From Ruminococcus sp. UBA3286 (GTDB lineage Bacteria > Bacillota > Clostridia > Oscillospirales > Ruminococcaceae), in assembly GCA_002362135.1 (NCBI GenBank), contig DETO01000003.1, positions 1 through 25,544 of the forward strand: 25,544 nt of DNA, written 5' to 3'. The position numbers and the translations under genes are program-made. The first letter of the stretch is position 1; every line of letters begins with the position of its first letter. Under the pieces are notes generated by a model. The model saw only the letters and a list, made by a program, of their open reading frames with translations. It had not been told where the DNA came from and made no database searches. Shown here in pieces: positions 1-7,025 of the stretch.

Positions 1-498
1 GTCCTTAGCCATTTCATGAACTGTATCATGGATTGCGTCAAGATTAAGTTCCTTAGCTCTCTTTGCAAGATCAAGCTTGCCCTGTGTTGCGCCGTGTTCA
101 GCAGCAACTCTCTTCTCAAGATTCTCCTTTGTGGAAGAGGATACAACATCGCCGAGAAGCTCAGCGAATTTTGCAGCGTGTTCTGCTTCTTCGTAAGCAG
201 CCTTCTCCCAGTAGAGACCGATCTCAGGATAGCCCTCTCTGTGAGCAACTCTTGCCATTGCAAGATACATACCTACCTCTGTGCATTCGCCGGAGAAATT
301 AGCTTTAAGACCTTCGATGATCTGCTCATCTGTAACAGCCTTAGCAATTCCAACCTCATGCTCACAAGCAAAAACGAGATTTCCCTCGTCTTTTTTCTCA
401 ATGAACTTAGAGCCGGGAACTCCGCACTGAGGACACTTTTCGGGAGCGGAATCTCCCTCATGTACATAACCGCAAACGGGACATACGTATTTAGCCAT
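1..498 (-). CDS. Reverse rubrerythrin (NADH peroxidase type), 3' end cut by window edge
   Basis: My reading of the minus strand from ATG at 498 is open for 166 codons and runs off the window, so the C-terminus is missing. The first 30 residues form a rubredoxin domain with two CxxC pairs (CPVCGY and CPQCGV) binding one Fe. A ferritin-like diiron domain follows, with E-rich helices (GECTEVGMYLAMARVAHREGY, then AAYEEAEHAAKF) supplying the carboxylate and His ligands. Rubredoxin in front of the diiron domain is the 'reverse' order, known in clostridia as an H2O2/O2-reducing NAD(P)H peroxidase component in the cytoplasm. The family is usually about 180-200 residues, so little is missing. A GGAGG site at 505-511 fixes the start. 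The upstream DNA contains a 12-bp palindrome (525-536) that may be an operator. Family assignment is firm; the exact electron donor is not visible here. Confidence 0.92.
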   Translation of the reverse strand, partial: MAKYVCPVCGYVHEGDSAPEKCPQCGVPGSKFIEKKDEGNLVFACEHEVGIAKAVTDEQIIEGLKANFSGECTEVGMYLAMARVAHREGYPEIGLYWEKAAYEEAEHAAKFAELLGDVVSSSTKENLEKRVAAEHGATQGKLDLAKRAKELNLDAIHDTVHEMAKD

Positions 499-524
499 AA
501 TAATTACCTCCAATATTATATATA

Positions 525-536
525 TGAACCTGTTCA
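525..536. promoter_or_regulatory. Palindrome upstream of the rubrerythrin gene, possible operator
   Basis: TGAACCTGTTCA has perfect 5-bp arms around a CT centre. It lies 27 bp upstream of the rubrerythrin ATG, between a TATAAT-like hexamer (minus strand, 515-520) and a poor -35 (538-543). A promoter there would put the transcript start almost on the Shine-Dalgarno site, so the promoter call is weak. A repressor site is inferred only from position and symmetry. Confidence 0.3.
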
Positions 537-543
537 CATAGAA
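526..543 (+). repeat. 18-bp repeat, copy 1 (second copy at 25522-25539)
   Basis: GAACCTGTTCACATAGAA here matches GAACCTGTCCACATAGAA at 25522-25539 with a single mismatch and in the same orientation. Both copies are intergenic. A looser relative, GAGCCTGTTTAAAATC, sits behind the Crp/Fnr gene near 1777-1792. The match could be a shared regulatory site or the remnant end of a mobile element; the sequence alone does not decide. Confidence 0.5.
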
Positions 544-664
544 TACTGCGAATTATGCCGCAAACCCTATGAAAATAAGCCCTGTGAAAGGATCATGCTA
601 ACGCCGTAAATATGTAGGTTTTGCAGATCCATTCTGAATAAAGCCTCTCGACTTTTTCGCCTGA

Positions 665-928
665 TCAAACCCCATGCTTTACTCTGTCATGCTCCTCAGC
701 GCGTTTACCGTCGTTGAAGCGATCGAGAGTACCCACCAGATAGCCGGTAATACGTCTGATGCGATCAAAGGGTACATTTGTAAATTCATATTTAAGATCA
801 ACGAAATCTCCGTCTAAAGTCACGGTCATTTCATTGATGATCCTGTCGCTGTATTTTTCCTCACCGTACTTTATGTACGCGTCGATCTCTGCCTGCGGAA
901 GTGTTCCGCCAATAACGTTTACCTTCAT
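665..928 (-). CDS. Small protein resembling the C-terminal tail of anaerobic ribonucleotide reductase (NrdD)
   Basis: 87 residues. The C-terminal half carries RRITGYLVGTLDRFNDGKRAEEHDR, which resembles the segment of class III ribonucleotide reductase NrdD of the form RITGY...WNxGKxxExxDR. Short stand-alone proteins of this kind occur in clostridia and are often labelled anaerobic ribonucleoside-triphosphate reductase. It has no cysteine and no glycyl-radical loop, so it cannot be a reductase by itself. The N-terminal MKVNVIGGTLP segment is of unknown role. An AGGAGG at 937-942, eight bases before the ATG at 928, supports the start. It lies between the rubrerythrin (same strand, 166 bp further on) and the divergent Crp/Fnr gene. 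Function is not established; a link to anaerobic nucleotide metabolism is inference. Confidence 0.7.
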   Translation of the reverse strand: MKVNVIGGTLPQAEIDAYIKYGEEKYSDRIINEMTVTLDGDFVDLKYEFTNVPFDRIRRITGYLVGTLDRFNDGKRAEEHDRVKHGV

Positions 929-1026
929 CTTAACAGCCTCCTGTATCAGAAATTGTTTTAAAATTATTTGCAGAGCCTGCGCAGGACTGCCTCAGAATCA
1001 AGAATACCGTCATTAAAAATCGATAC

Positions 1027-1055
1027 TTGACATTTGACTAAATATATTGTATCAT
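1027..1055 (+). promoter_or_regulatory. Sigma-A type promoter of the Crp/Fnr gene
   Basis: TTGACA at 1027-1032 and TATCAT at 1050-1055, separated by 17 bp, give a near-consensus promoter. The transcript would start near 1062, just before the palindrome at 1073-1088. Confidence 0.75.
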
Positions 1056-1072
1056 AATAAGAGGAAAAAATC

Positions 1073-1088
1073 TGTTGCAATTGCAACA
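1073..1088. promoter_or_regulatory. Perfect 16-bp palindrome, likely autoregulatory operator
   Basis: TGTTGCAATTGCAACA is a perfect 16-bp inverted repeat between the promoter and the Shine-Dalgarno site (AAGGAG, 1090-1095) of the Crp/Fnr gene. A dimeric regulator bound here would block early elongation or initiation. Crp/Fnr proteins bind two-fold symmetric sites and often regulate themselves, so self-repression is the simplest reading. The half-site differs from the classic FNR (TTGAT) and CRP (TGTGA) half-sites. Confidence 0.6.
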
Positions 1089-1102
1089 CAAGGAGAAAAT
1101 AT

Positions 1103-1765
1103 ATGTTAGCTAATAATAACAAATTATTCAAAGGCGTTTCGCCCGAAGACTGTACGCGCATGATAGAATGCTTTAACGCCGAAACCAGAAAATTTCGTGC
1201 CGGAAGCTGCATTGCTGATTTTTCCGTACCGCGCGGAAAAATAGGAGTTATACTGAGCGGAAACGCCGAGATAGTTCGCTATGATATAAACGGCGTAAGA
1301 AGCATCATCGAAACATTGGACGAACAGGACATTTTCGGCGATTTTTTCACCTATTCCTCATCAATAAAAAGCACAGTCGAAATAATAGCAGAATCAGACT
1401 GTGAAATACTTTTCGTACTCCGCTCCGAACTTATGAAGCGTTGCGCCAAAGCCTGCCAATGCCATTCTCAGGTGGTTGAAAATATGCTCGATCTCATGAC
1501 AGAAAAGGCTGTTTCACTCAGCGAGCGCATAGAAGTTCTTAGTCAGCGTACTATTGAAGATAAACTGCTCAGTTTTTTGCAAATAATCGAAAATAATACC
1601 GACGCAGGAAAATCACCGCAGATTCCCTTTTCCACTACTGCCCTGTCGGATTATCTCTGTGTAAATCGAAGCGCACTCCAGCGCGAAATAACTAAGCTAA
1701 AAAAATCCGGAGTTCTCACTATTTCCAAAAGAAAATTCAAACTCAACCGCAATAAGGAAATCTGA
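1103..1765 (+). CDS. Crp/Fnr family transcriptional regulator
   Basis: 220 residues, the usual length. Residues about 10-120 form a cyclic-nucleotide-binding-like beta barrel, including GKIGVILSGNAEIVRYDINGVRSII and LDEQDIFGDFF. A long dimerisation helix follows (about 120-150), then a winged helix-turn-helix at about 170-210 (FSTTALSDYLCVNRSALQRE as the recognition unit). It lacks the N-terminal cysteine cluster of FNR. The arginine and serine that contact cAMP in CRP are not obvious, so the ligand is unknown. A cysteine group CAKACQC (about residues 113-119) precedes the dimer helix and could be redox-active, which is speculation. It is transcribed alone, divergently from the NrdD-tail-like gene and near reverse rubrerythrin, so an oxygen, peroxide or NO response is plausible. 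A perfect palindrome in its leader suggests autoregulation. Confidence 0.88.
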   Translation: MLANNNKLFKGVSPEDCTRMIECFNAETRKFRAGSCIADFSVPRGKIGVILSGNAEIVRYDINGVRSIIETLDEQDIFGDFFTYSSSIKSTVEIIAESDCEILFVLRSELMKRCAKACQCHSQVVENMLDLMTEKAVSLSERIEVLSQRTIEDKLLSFLQIIENNTDAGKSPQIPFSTTALSDYLCVNRSALQREITKLKKSGVLTISKRKFKLNRNKEI

Positions 1766-1882
1766 TAAACATGTTAGAGCCTGTTTAAAATCTCGCTGCA
1801 TACGTCTTTTCGGTAAATTGCACAAATTCGTTATCAGGAAATAATTATATTTCAAAAATGATACAGACTATTCATACTGAAA

Positions 1883-1911
1883 TTGACATATATTTAAAGG
1901 TATGATATAAT
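1883..1911 (+). promoter_or_regulatory. Sigma-A promoter of uppP
   Basis: TTGACA at 1883-1888 and TATAAT at 1906-1911 with a 17-bp spacer: both hexamers are perfect consensus, 45 bp before the uppP start codon. A Shine-Dalgarno-like AGAAAGGA lies at about 1942-1949. Confidence 0.85.
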
Positions 1912-1956
1912 TAATTTTATAGGAACATTTTCAAACAATCAAGAAAGGATTAAAAT

Positions 1957-2835
1957 ATGATCTGGGAATTTATCAAATCTATAATTCTTGGTATTGTCGA
2001 AGGCATTACCGAATGGCTGCCCGTCAGCAGTACCGGGCATCTGATACTGGTCAACGAATTTTTACAACTGAATGTCAGCAATGACGCAGATGTCAATGAA
2101 AGCTTCATAAATATGTTCAACGTTGTAATACAGTTGGGCGCGATAATGGCGGTAGTGCTGATCTTCTGGAAAAAGCTTTTTCCATTCGGCAAAAAGGATA
2201 ATTCGCACCCATGGAAAAAAGAAGGCTTCGGGGCTTACGTAAAAGCTGACATAATGCAGATGTGGTTCAAGGTAATAGCCGCCTGCCTGCCTGCCGCCGT
2301 CATCGGCGTTCTCTTCGACGACGTTTTCGAAGCGCTTTTCTACCGACCGTGGGTAATTGCAATTGCGCTTATTGTTTTCGGAATCGCATTCATCATCATT
2401 GAAAACCGCAATAAAAACAAATCCGCAAAAGTAAACACAATTAACGAACTTACATATCAGGCTGCGCTTATAATCGGCTTATTCCAGCTTATAGCCGCTA
2501 TTTTCCCCGGCACGTCACGTTCGGGCGCAACCATACTCGGCGCGCTGCTTATCGGAATTTCTCGAACTGTTGCGGCTGAATTCACATTCTATCTTGCCGT
2601 TCCCGTAATGTTCGGCGCAAGTCTCCTGAAGATTGTAAAATACGACGGCGGATTTACAGGTTCGCAGATCGGAATTCTCCTTATCGGAATGATCGTTGCA
2701 TTCCTTGTTTCCGTAGTCGTTATCAAATTCCTCATGGACTACATAAAAAAGCACGATTTCAAGGTATTTGGCTGGTACAGAATTATCCTTGGAATACTGG
2801 TTCTCATTTACTTTGGCATAAAGGCGTTTGCATAA
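1957..2835 (+). CDS. uppP: Undecaprenyl-diphosphate phosphatase
   Basis: 292 residues, full length for the UppP/BacA family. This integral membrane enzyme removes one phosphate from C55-diphosphate so the lipid carrier can be reused for peptidoglycan and other wall polymers; overexpression is known to confer bacitracin resistance in other bacteria. The first signature is EGITEWLPVSSTGH (residues 15-28, with the catalytic glutamates E15 and E19 and H28). The second is PGTSRSGATI (184-193, with R188). About eight hydrophobic segments are visible. It has its own consensus promoter and ends just before a bidirectional terminator shared with the convergent carboxypeptidase lipoprotein gene, another envelope function. 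Confidence 0.97.
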   Translation: MIWEFIKSIILGIVEGITEWLPVSSTGHLILVNEFLQLNVSNDADVNESFINMFNVVIQLGAIMAVVLIFWKKLFPFGKKDNSHPWKKEGFGAYVKADIMQMWFKVIAACLPAAVIGVLFDDVFEALFYRPWVIAIALIVFGIAFIIIENRNKNKSAKVNTINELTYQAALIIGLFQLIAAIFPGTSRSGATILGALLIGISRTVAAEFTFYLAVPVMFGASLLKIVKYDGGFTGSQIGILLIGMIVAFLVSVVVIKFLMDYIKKHDFKVFGWYRIILGILVLIYFGIKAFA

Positions 2836-2850
2836 TATAGTAATCCTACT

Positions 2851-2894
2851 AAAAAATCCCGAAAGCGTATTTCAAAACGCATTCGGGATTTTTT
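2851..2894. terminator. Bidirectional Rho-independent terminator between uppP and the carboxypeptidase gene
   Basis: The stem AATCCCGAA-(A)GCGT pairs with ACGC-ATTCGGGATT around a short A/T-rich loop. It is flanked by A6 on the left and T6 on the right, so it works for both convergent genes. Confidence 0.93.
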
Positions 2895-2905
2895 ATTTTA
2901 TAACA

Positions 2906-4114
2906 TTACTGATATGCAGAAGTGATTCCGAAATATTCCTCAAGCGTAAGATAAGGATCGCCTGCTGCAACTGCTGCGTCGTGAATGCGCTTTGCGTTAT
3001 CCTTACCCACATAGCGAATATGCCACGGCTCGTATTTATAACCCGTAACCCCCTGCTTACCCTGCGGATAGCGAATTATAAAGCCGTATTCCACACAATG
3101 CTCTTCAAGCCAGATCGCTTCGGGAGTTCCGATAAACGCGTCGCTGATCTCGTTTACGTCTATTGCAAGACCTGTCTGATGCTCGGAAAATCCCGGACGC
3201 GCCGAAAATGTATCGGCAACAGCTTGTCCGTTAGTCGCTACATAATCGTTGTAGATGGCCTCTTGCGTCTCATAGGAACGGAATCCGGACGAAATATAAA
3301 TATTTAAACCGTCATTAGCAGCTCCGCTCGCAAGTTCCTGAAACGCCGAATAAGTATCTCCCGTAAGTCCGCCCGGATTATAAGAAGCAGGCAAACCGTA
3401 TGTTTTGTTGGCGATAAGAATTCCGTCAATGTACGTTACGCCATCGATTTGCTGAGAGCCTTCCGATTTTTTAACGGTTACGCTAACCTGCGCGCCGAGG
3501 GACGGATTGTCAGCCGAAGTTACCTTTATGATGCACGTGCCTTCGCCGACGCCTGTGATATTTCCGATGCTGTCAACGGTAGCGACAGCCGTATTGGAAC
3601 TTGTCCAGACCTCGTTGATATTTTCCGAAACAACGGGATATTGCTTAGTCTGACCAACGCTGATCTCAGCGGAAGTGTAGCTGAGCGTAATACCGCTGAC
3701 TGCAGCACCACCGCCGTTATTTCCACCTGCATTAGAATTTCCACCGCTGTTATTACCTGCCCCGGCAGTATTTCCGCCGGCATTATTACCGGGCGTTTTC
3801 GTAGTCGGAGTATTTATATTTCCATTTGGCTTGCTCGCACCCGAAGCAACGCCAGCCCTCGTAACAGCCACAAATCCGGCTCCGGAGACCGTTGTAGTTC
3901 CGCCGGCAGTTTCGTTTTCCGCAGCCGAAGTCGTAACATCTGAAGTTTGAACATCATTTACATTATCTGTGGTATTTTCAGCAACACCGCTCGAAATGCT
4001 GAGTTCCGAACTCTCGCTTTCATCAGCCGGAACGTCATTTCCACACGCTGCCATACCCATAAGGCATACCAACGAAGCAGTGAACGCTGTAATACGTGTG
4101 AATTGTCTTTTCAT
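2906..4114 (-). CDS. Lipoprotein with Big_2 domain and VanY-type D-alanyl-D-alanine carboxypeptidase
   Basis: 403 codons including stop. The start is placed at 4114 rather than the in-frame ATG at 4153, because GGGAG lies eight bases upstream and the lipoprotein signal MKRQFTRITAFTASLVCLMGMAAC begins right there; the lipobox is GMAAC. A Ser/Thr-rich stretch and a Gly/Asn-rich repeat linker (GNNAGGNTAGAGNNSGG) lead to a bacterial Ig-like group 2 domain (about 150-230). The VanY/M15B peptidase domain occupies about 250-400. Its zinc motifs are intact: SEHQTGLAID (H312, D319) and EPWH (E362, H365). It trims the terminal D-Ala of peptidoglycan stem peptides outside the membrane. There are no vanA/vanH/vanX neighbours, so this is a housekeeping wall enzyme, not a resistance cluster. 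Confidence 0.93.
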   Translation of the reverse strand: MKRQFTRITAFTASLVCLMGMAACGNDVPADESESSELSISSGVAENTTDNVNDVQTSDVTTSAAENETAGGTTTVSGAGFVAVTRAGVASGASKPNGNINTPTTKTPGNNAGGNTAGAGNNSGGNSNAGGNNGGGAAVSGITLSYTSAEISVGQTKQYPVVSENINEVWTSSNTAVATVDSIGNITGVGEGTCIIKVTSADNPSLGAQVSVTVKKSEGSQQIDGVTYIDGILIANKTYGLPASYNPGGLTGDTYSAFQELASGAANDGLNIYISSGFRSYETQEAIYNDYVATNGQAVADTFSARPGFSEHQTGLAIDVNEISDAFIGTPEAIWLEEHCVEYGFIIRYPQGKQGVTGYKYEPWHIRYVGKDNAKRIHDAAVAAGDPYLTLEEYFGITSAYQ

Positions 4115-4197
4115 TTTGTCATCTCCCAAATTGCAGTTATTTCCAGCCTGCAATAAATTTACAAGCTATGATCAGGAATTCTCCTCGATCATCACTT

Positions 4198-4226
4198 ATT
4201 ATATCACACTATTTCCCAAATGTAAA
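4198..4226 (-). promoter_or_regulatory. Sigma-A promoter of the carboxypeptidase lipoprotein gene
   Basis: On the minus strand, TTTACA (4221-4226) and TATAAT (4198-4203) are separated by 17 bp. The leader to the ATG at 4114 is about 77 nt. Confidence 0.8.
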
Positions 4227-4408
4227 GCGTTTTCGGAAATTTTAATCGAAATGTAAAAATCAATTCGCCAAAAGTGGAGTTGTAAATATATCTGTCCCCG
4301 AAATCAGGAAGAAGTGCTACGATATTCTTACCCGCATTTTAGGAACGCTTAGCCAATATCGAAACCGCCTTTGTCAATACCAATTCCGATAATTTTTTAT
4401 ATAAACAT

Positions 4409-4433
4409 AAAAAGGGCTGCCGATCGGCAGCCC
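4409..4433 (-). terminator. Rho-independent terminator of the glg operon
   Basis: GGGCTGCCGATCGGCAGCCC is a perfect 20-bp palindrome (4414-4433), followed on the minus strand by T5. It lies 7 bp beyond the glgA stop codon. Confidence 0.93.
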
Positions 4434-4440
4434 CTATAAT

Positions 4441-5859
4441 TTACGAGTTTAAAAGTTCAGTAAAATTTTCAATGTAAACGTCCGCCGAAGCCGCCCAGCT
4501 ATTATCGCACTTCATAGCACGATCAACAAGAGCCGTCCACTTAGTCTTATCGTCATAATCTCTTTTAGCACGGCGAACGGCGTCAAGCATATCGTCGGCA
4601 TTAAAAGTTTTAAATGAAAAGCCATTACCATTCACGCCGCCGTTATCGCGAACCGTATCGCGCAATCCGCCTGTTTCGCGAACTATCGGCGCAGTTCCGT
4701 AACGCATGGCGATCATTTGAGCAAGACCGCACGGTTCGCTCTGGCTTGGCATGAGGAACATATCCGAACCTGCATATATTCTATGAGCAAGTTCGGGGAC
4801 GAATCCCGTCGTCACGGAAACTCTGTCTGGATATCGCCGCGACATTTCAATAAAGAAATCCTCATAGATCTTTTCACCGCTTCCGAGAACGGCAACTTTG
4901 ATTCCGCTGTTTATAATTTCTTCAAACGCGCAGCGAATAAGATCGATTCCCTTATGCTTGACAAATCGCGTAACTATACCCAAAAGCGGCTCTCTGTCGT
5001 TCACAAATCCAAGTTCTGTCAAAAGCTCCGACTTGCACTTTGCCTTTCCGGATTTATCGCTTTCGGAAAAATGCCATGCGATATACGGATCTTTTTCGGG
5101 ATCGTAGAAATCAGTATCGATGCCGTTGAGAATTCCTTTTAATTTATAACGTTTATCCGCAAGAATCCTATCAAGACCGCAGGCATACCACGGATCAAGA
5201 ATTTCCAAAGCATACGAAGGCGAAACGGTTATTATCCTGTCAGCTGTCTCAATTGCGCCTTTAAGCATATTGATATAGCCGTCATATTCAAGAATCCCCG
5301 AATTATAGGCAGGAATCCCCATCAGTTCATTAAGGACTTCCTTGCCGTATCTGCCCTGATATTCAATATTATGAATAGTCATGGTTATTTTCAGCTTGTC
5401 ATAACCCTCAAGATACCTGTAATAAACATGGAAATAAACGGGAATAAGCGCAGTCTGCCAATCATTGCAGCTTATAATATCCGGCTTGAAATCGATAAAT
5501 TTCAGCATTTCGAGAACAGCTCTGCCGAAAAACACGAATCGCTCGCAGTCATCGTAAAATCCGTACAGACCGTCCCTGTTATAATAATATTCGTTATCTA
5601 TAAAATAATATGTAACGTCATTTTTTTCTGCCATAAAAATCCCGCAGTACTGCTTACGCCATGAAACGTCGACCGTGAGATTGGCAATAAATTCCATTTC
5701 CTCACGCAACTCCGAATCTATAGCTTTATAAAGCGGAATTACGACCGCGCAATTATGCCCCTTTGCGCTTATAGCCTTTGGCAGAGAACCCACTACGTCG
5801 GCAAGACCGCCGGAGGCTGCATAGGGAACAGCCTCGCTGGCAGCAAAAAGTATATTCAT
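4441..5859 (-). CDS. glgA: Glycogen synthase (ADP-glucose, GT5)
   Basis: 472 residues, normal for bacterial GlgA. It transfers glucose from ADP-glucose to the non-reducing end of glycogen chains in the cytoplasm. The N-terminal Rossmann domain begins MNILFAASEAVPYAASGGLADV. The second domain has TRFVKHKGIDL (the R and K that bind ADP-glucose phosphates) and PSQSEPCGLAQM (the conserved EPCGL active-site loop), then ETGGLRDTV. The usual K of the N-terminal KTGGL motif is replaced (AASGGL). It is last in the operon, starting 27 bp after the glgD stop, with AAAGGA at about 5871-5876 as ribosome site. A strong terminator follows directly. Confidence 0.97.
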   Translation of the reverse strand: MNILFAASEAVPYAASGGLADVVGSLPKAISAKGHNCAVVIPLYKAIDSELREEMEFIANLTVDVSWRKQYCGIFMAEKNDVTYYFIDNEYYYNRDGLYGFYDDCERFVFFGRAVLEMLKFIDFKPDIISCNDWQTALIPVYFHVYYRYLEGYDKLKITMTIHNIEYQGRYGKEVLNELMGIPAYNSGILEYDGYINMLKGAIETADRIITVSPSYALEILDPWYACGLDRILADKRYKLKGILNGIDTDFYDPEKDPYIAWHFSESDKSGKAKCKSELLTELGFVNDREPLLGIVTRFVKHKGIDLIRCAFEEIINSGIKVAVLGSGEKIYEDFFIEMSRRYPDRVSVTTGFVPELAHRIYAGSDMFLMPSQSEPCGLAQMIAMRYGTAPIVRETGGLRDTVRDNGGVNGNGFSFKTFNADDMLDAVRRAKRDYDDKTKWTALVDRAMKCDNSWAASADVYIENFTELLNS

Positions 5860-5886
5860 ACGTTCATCTGTCCTTTATTCCAGAAC

Positions 5887-7011
5887 TTATATTTTTCCGT
5901 TTTTGCCGATATACAGCGGATAAGTCTCCGACCCCGTCAGAGATTTCTCATCGCTGATCTCAACGTTTTTATCTGTGATTACGGAAGAAATATTGCAGCC
6001 GCTGCCGATCTTAGAACCCTGCATGATCACGGAATCCTTAACAACAGTATCCTTTCCGATTTTAACGCCGCGGAAAATAACTGAATTTTCAACAGTACCC
6101 TCGATAACGCAGCCGTCTGCAATAAGCGAATTCTTGATCTTTGATTCCAGACCGTACTTCGCAGGACCGTTATCGCCTACCTTTGTATATACGGGCATAT
6201 CAATCTTGAACAGCGCGTTTCTCTTTTCAGCGTCAAGAAGCATTTTATTAGCCGCAAAATAACTCTCAACACTGTCAATTCTTACAAAGAAATCTTTATG
6301 CTCATATCCCATTATCTTATAGCCGCTGTTTTTATTCTGGAGAATTTCTCTTGTAAAGCTATAGAGATTTCTGCTTGCGGCGTCCTCGACAAGCTGACGG
6401 AGGAAATCCTTGCTGATGATCAGCATTTCCAGCCACTGATTGCATTCTCCCGAGATCTTCGGCGCAACAAGAACGTCGCTTACGGTATTATCCTCGTTGA
6501 ACTGGAGAATAGTTGTACCTGCATTCTTCTCGCTGTCGTAATAGCCCTTGCTGTAGATAAGAGTTATATCAGCCTCGGTCTCCATATGCTGACGGAGAAC
6601 CGGATTAAAATCGATAGTCGCGACTACATCGCAGTTTGAAAGAATAACATACTGCGCCTTGGAATGTTCAACAAAACTCCAGACATTATTGAGGGCGTCA
6701 AGTCTGCCCTTGTAGATTCCACCTGTCTGGCTGTAAGGCGGCAGAAGATGAAGGCCGCCTTTTTTGCGTGCAAGATCCCAGTCTCTTCCCGATCCGAGAT
6801 GATCAAGCAAAGAACCGTAATTCGACTTCGTGATAACGCCGACTTCGGAAACGCCCGAATTAACAAAATTGGAAAGTGGGAAATCAATAAGTCTGTATCT
6901 ACCGCCGAATGGGATAGAACCCATAGTTCTCTGCTTGGTAAGCTCGCTTACGTAAGAATCATGCATACTTGCAAAAATCAGACCTAATACATTATAATTA
7001 ACACTGCTCAT
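5887..7011 (-). CDS. glgD: Glucose-1-phosphate adenylyltransferase regulatory subunit
   Basis: 374 residues, homologous to GlgC but with a degraded active site: the GGDHIYKMD catalytic segment of GlgC reads SNCDVVATID here, and the first G-loop is LGLIFASMHDSYVSEL instead of the glycine-rich LAGGQGSRL. In Firmicutes, GlgD pairs with GlgC in a heterotetramer and raises its activity. The nucleotidyltransferase-like fold covers about 1-240 and a left-handed beta-helix (hexapeptide repeats, NSVIFRGVKIGKDTVVKDSV) covers about 280-360. GGAGG lies eight bases before the ATG, and the gene starts 14 bp after the glgC stop, consistent with tight co-translation. Confidence 0.95.
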   Translation of the reverse strand: MSSVNYNVLGLIFASMHDSYVSELTKQRTMGSIPFGGRYRLIDFPLSNFVNSGVSEVGVITKSNYGSLLDHLGSGRDWDLARKKGGLHLLPPYSQTGGIYKGRLDALNNVWSFVEHSKAQYVILSNCDVVATIDFNPVLRQHMETEADITLIYSKGYYDSEKNAGTTILQFNEDNTVSDVLVAPKISGECNQWLEMLIISKDFLRQLVEDAASRNLYSFTREILQNKNSGYKIMGYEHKDFFVRIDSVESYFAANKMLLDAEKRNALFKIDMPVYTKVGDNGPAKYGLESKIKNSLIADGCVIEGTVENSVIFRGVKIGKDTVVKDSVIMQGSKIGSGCNISSVITDKNVEISDEKSLTGSETYPLYIGKNGKI

Positions 7012-7025
7012 TGTGATACCTCCGC

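Larger units (their letters stand above)
4115..4440. other. Intergenic region between the carboxypeptidase and glgA genes
   Basis: This holds the carboxypeptidase promoter (4198-4226) and the glg operon terminator (4409-4433). I see no gene, repeat or RNA motif in the remaining stretch from about 4230 to 4400. Confidence 0.7.

Noticed and set aside
976..985. Palindrome CCTGCGCAGG between the NrdD-tail-like gene and the Crp/Fnr promoter
   Set aside because: It is only 10 bp, has no T-run and no clear relation to a promoter; chance is a sufficient explanation.
1775..1830. Insertion sequence end behind the Crp/Fnr gene
   Set aside because: GAGCCTGTTTAAAATC resembles some IS termini, but there is no transposase, no second end and no target duplication.
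2906..4114. Vancomycin resistance locus
   Set aside because: Only a VanY-type carboxypeptidase is present, as a lipoprotein with Big_2; there is no VanS/R, VanH, ligase or VanX gene nearby.
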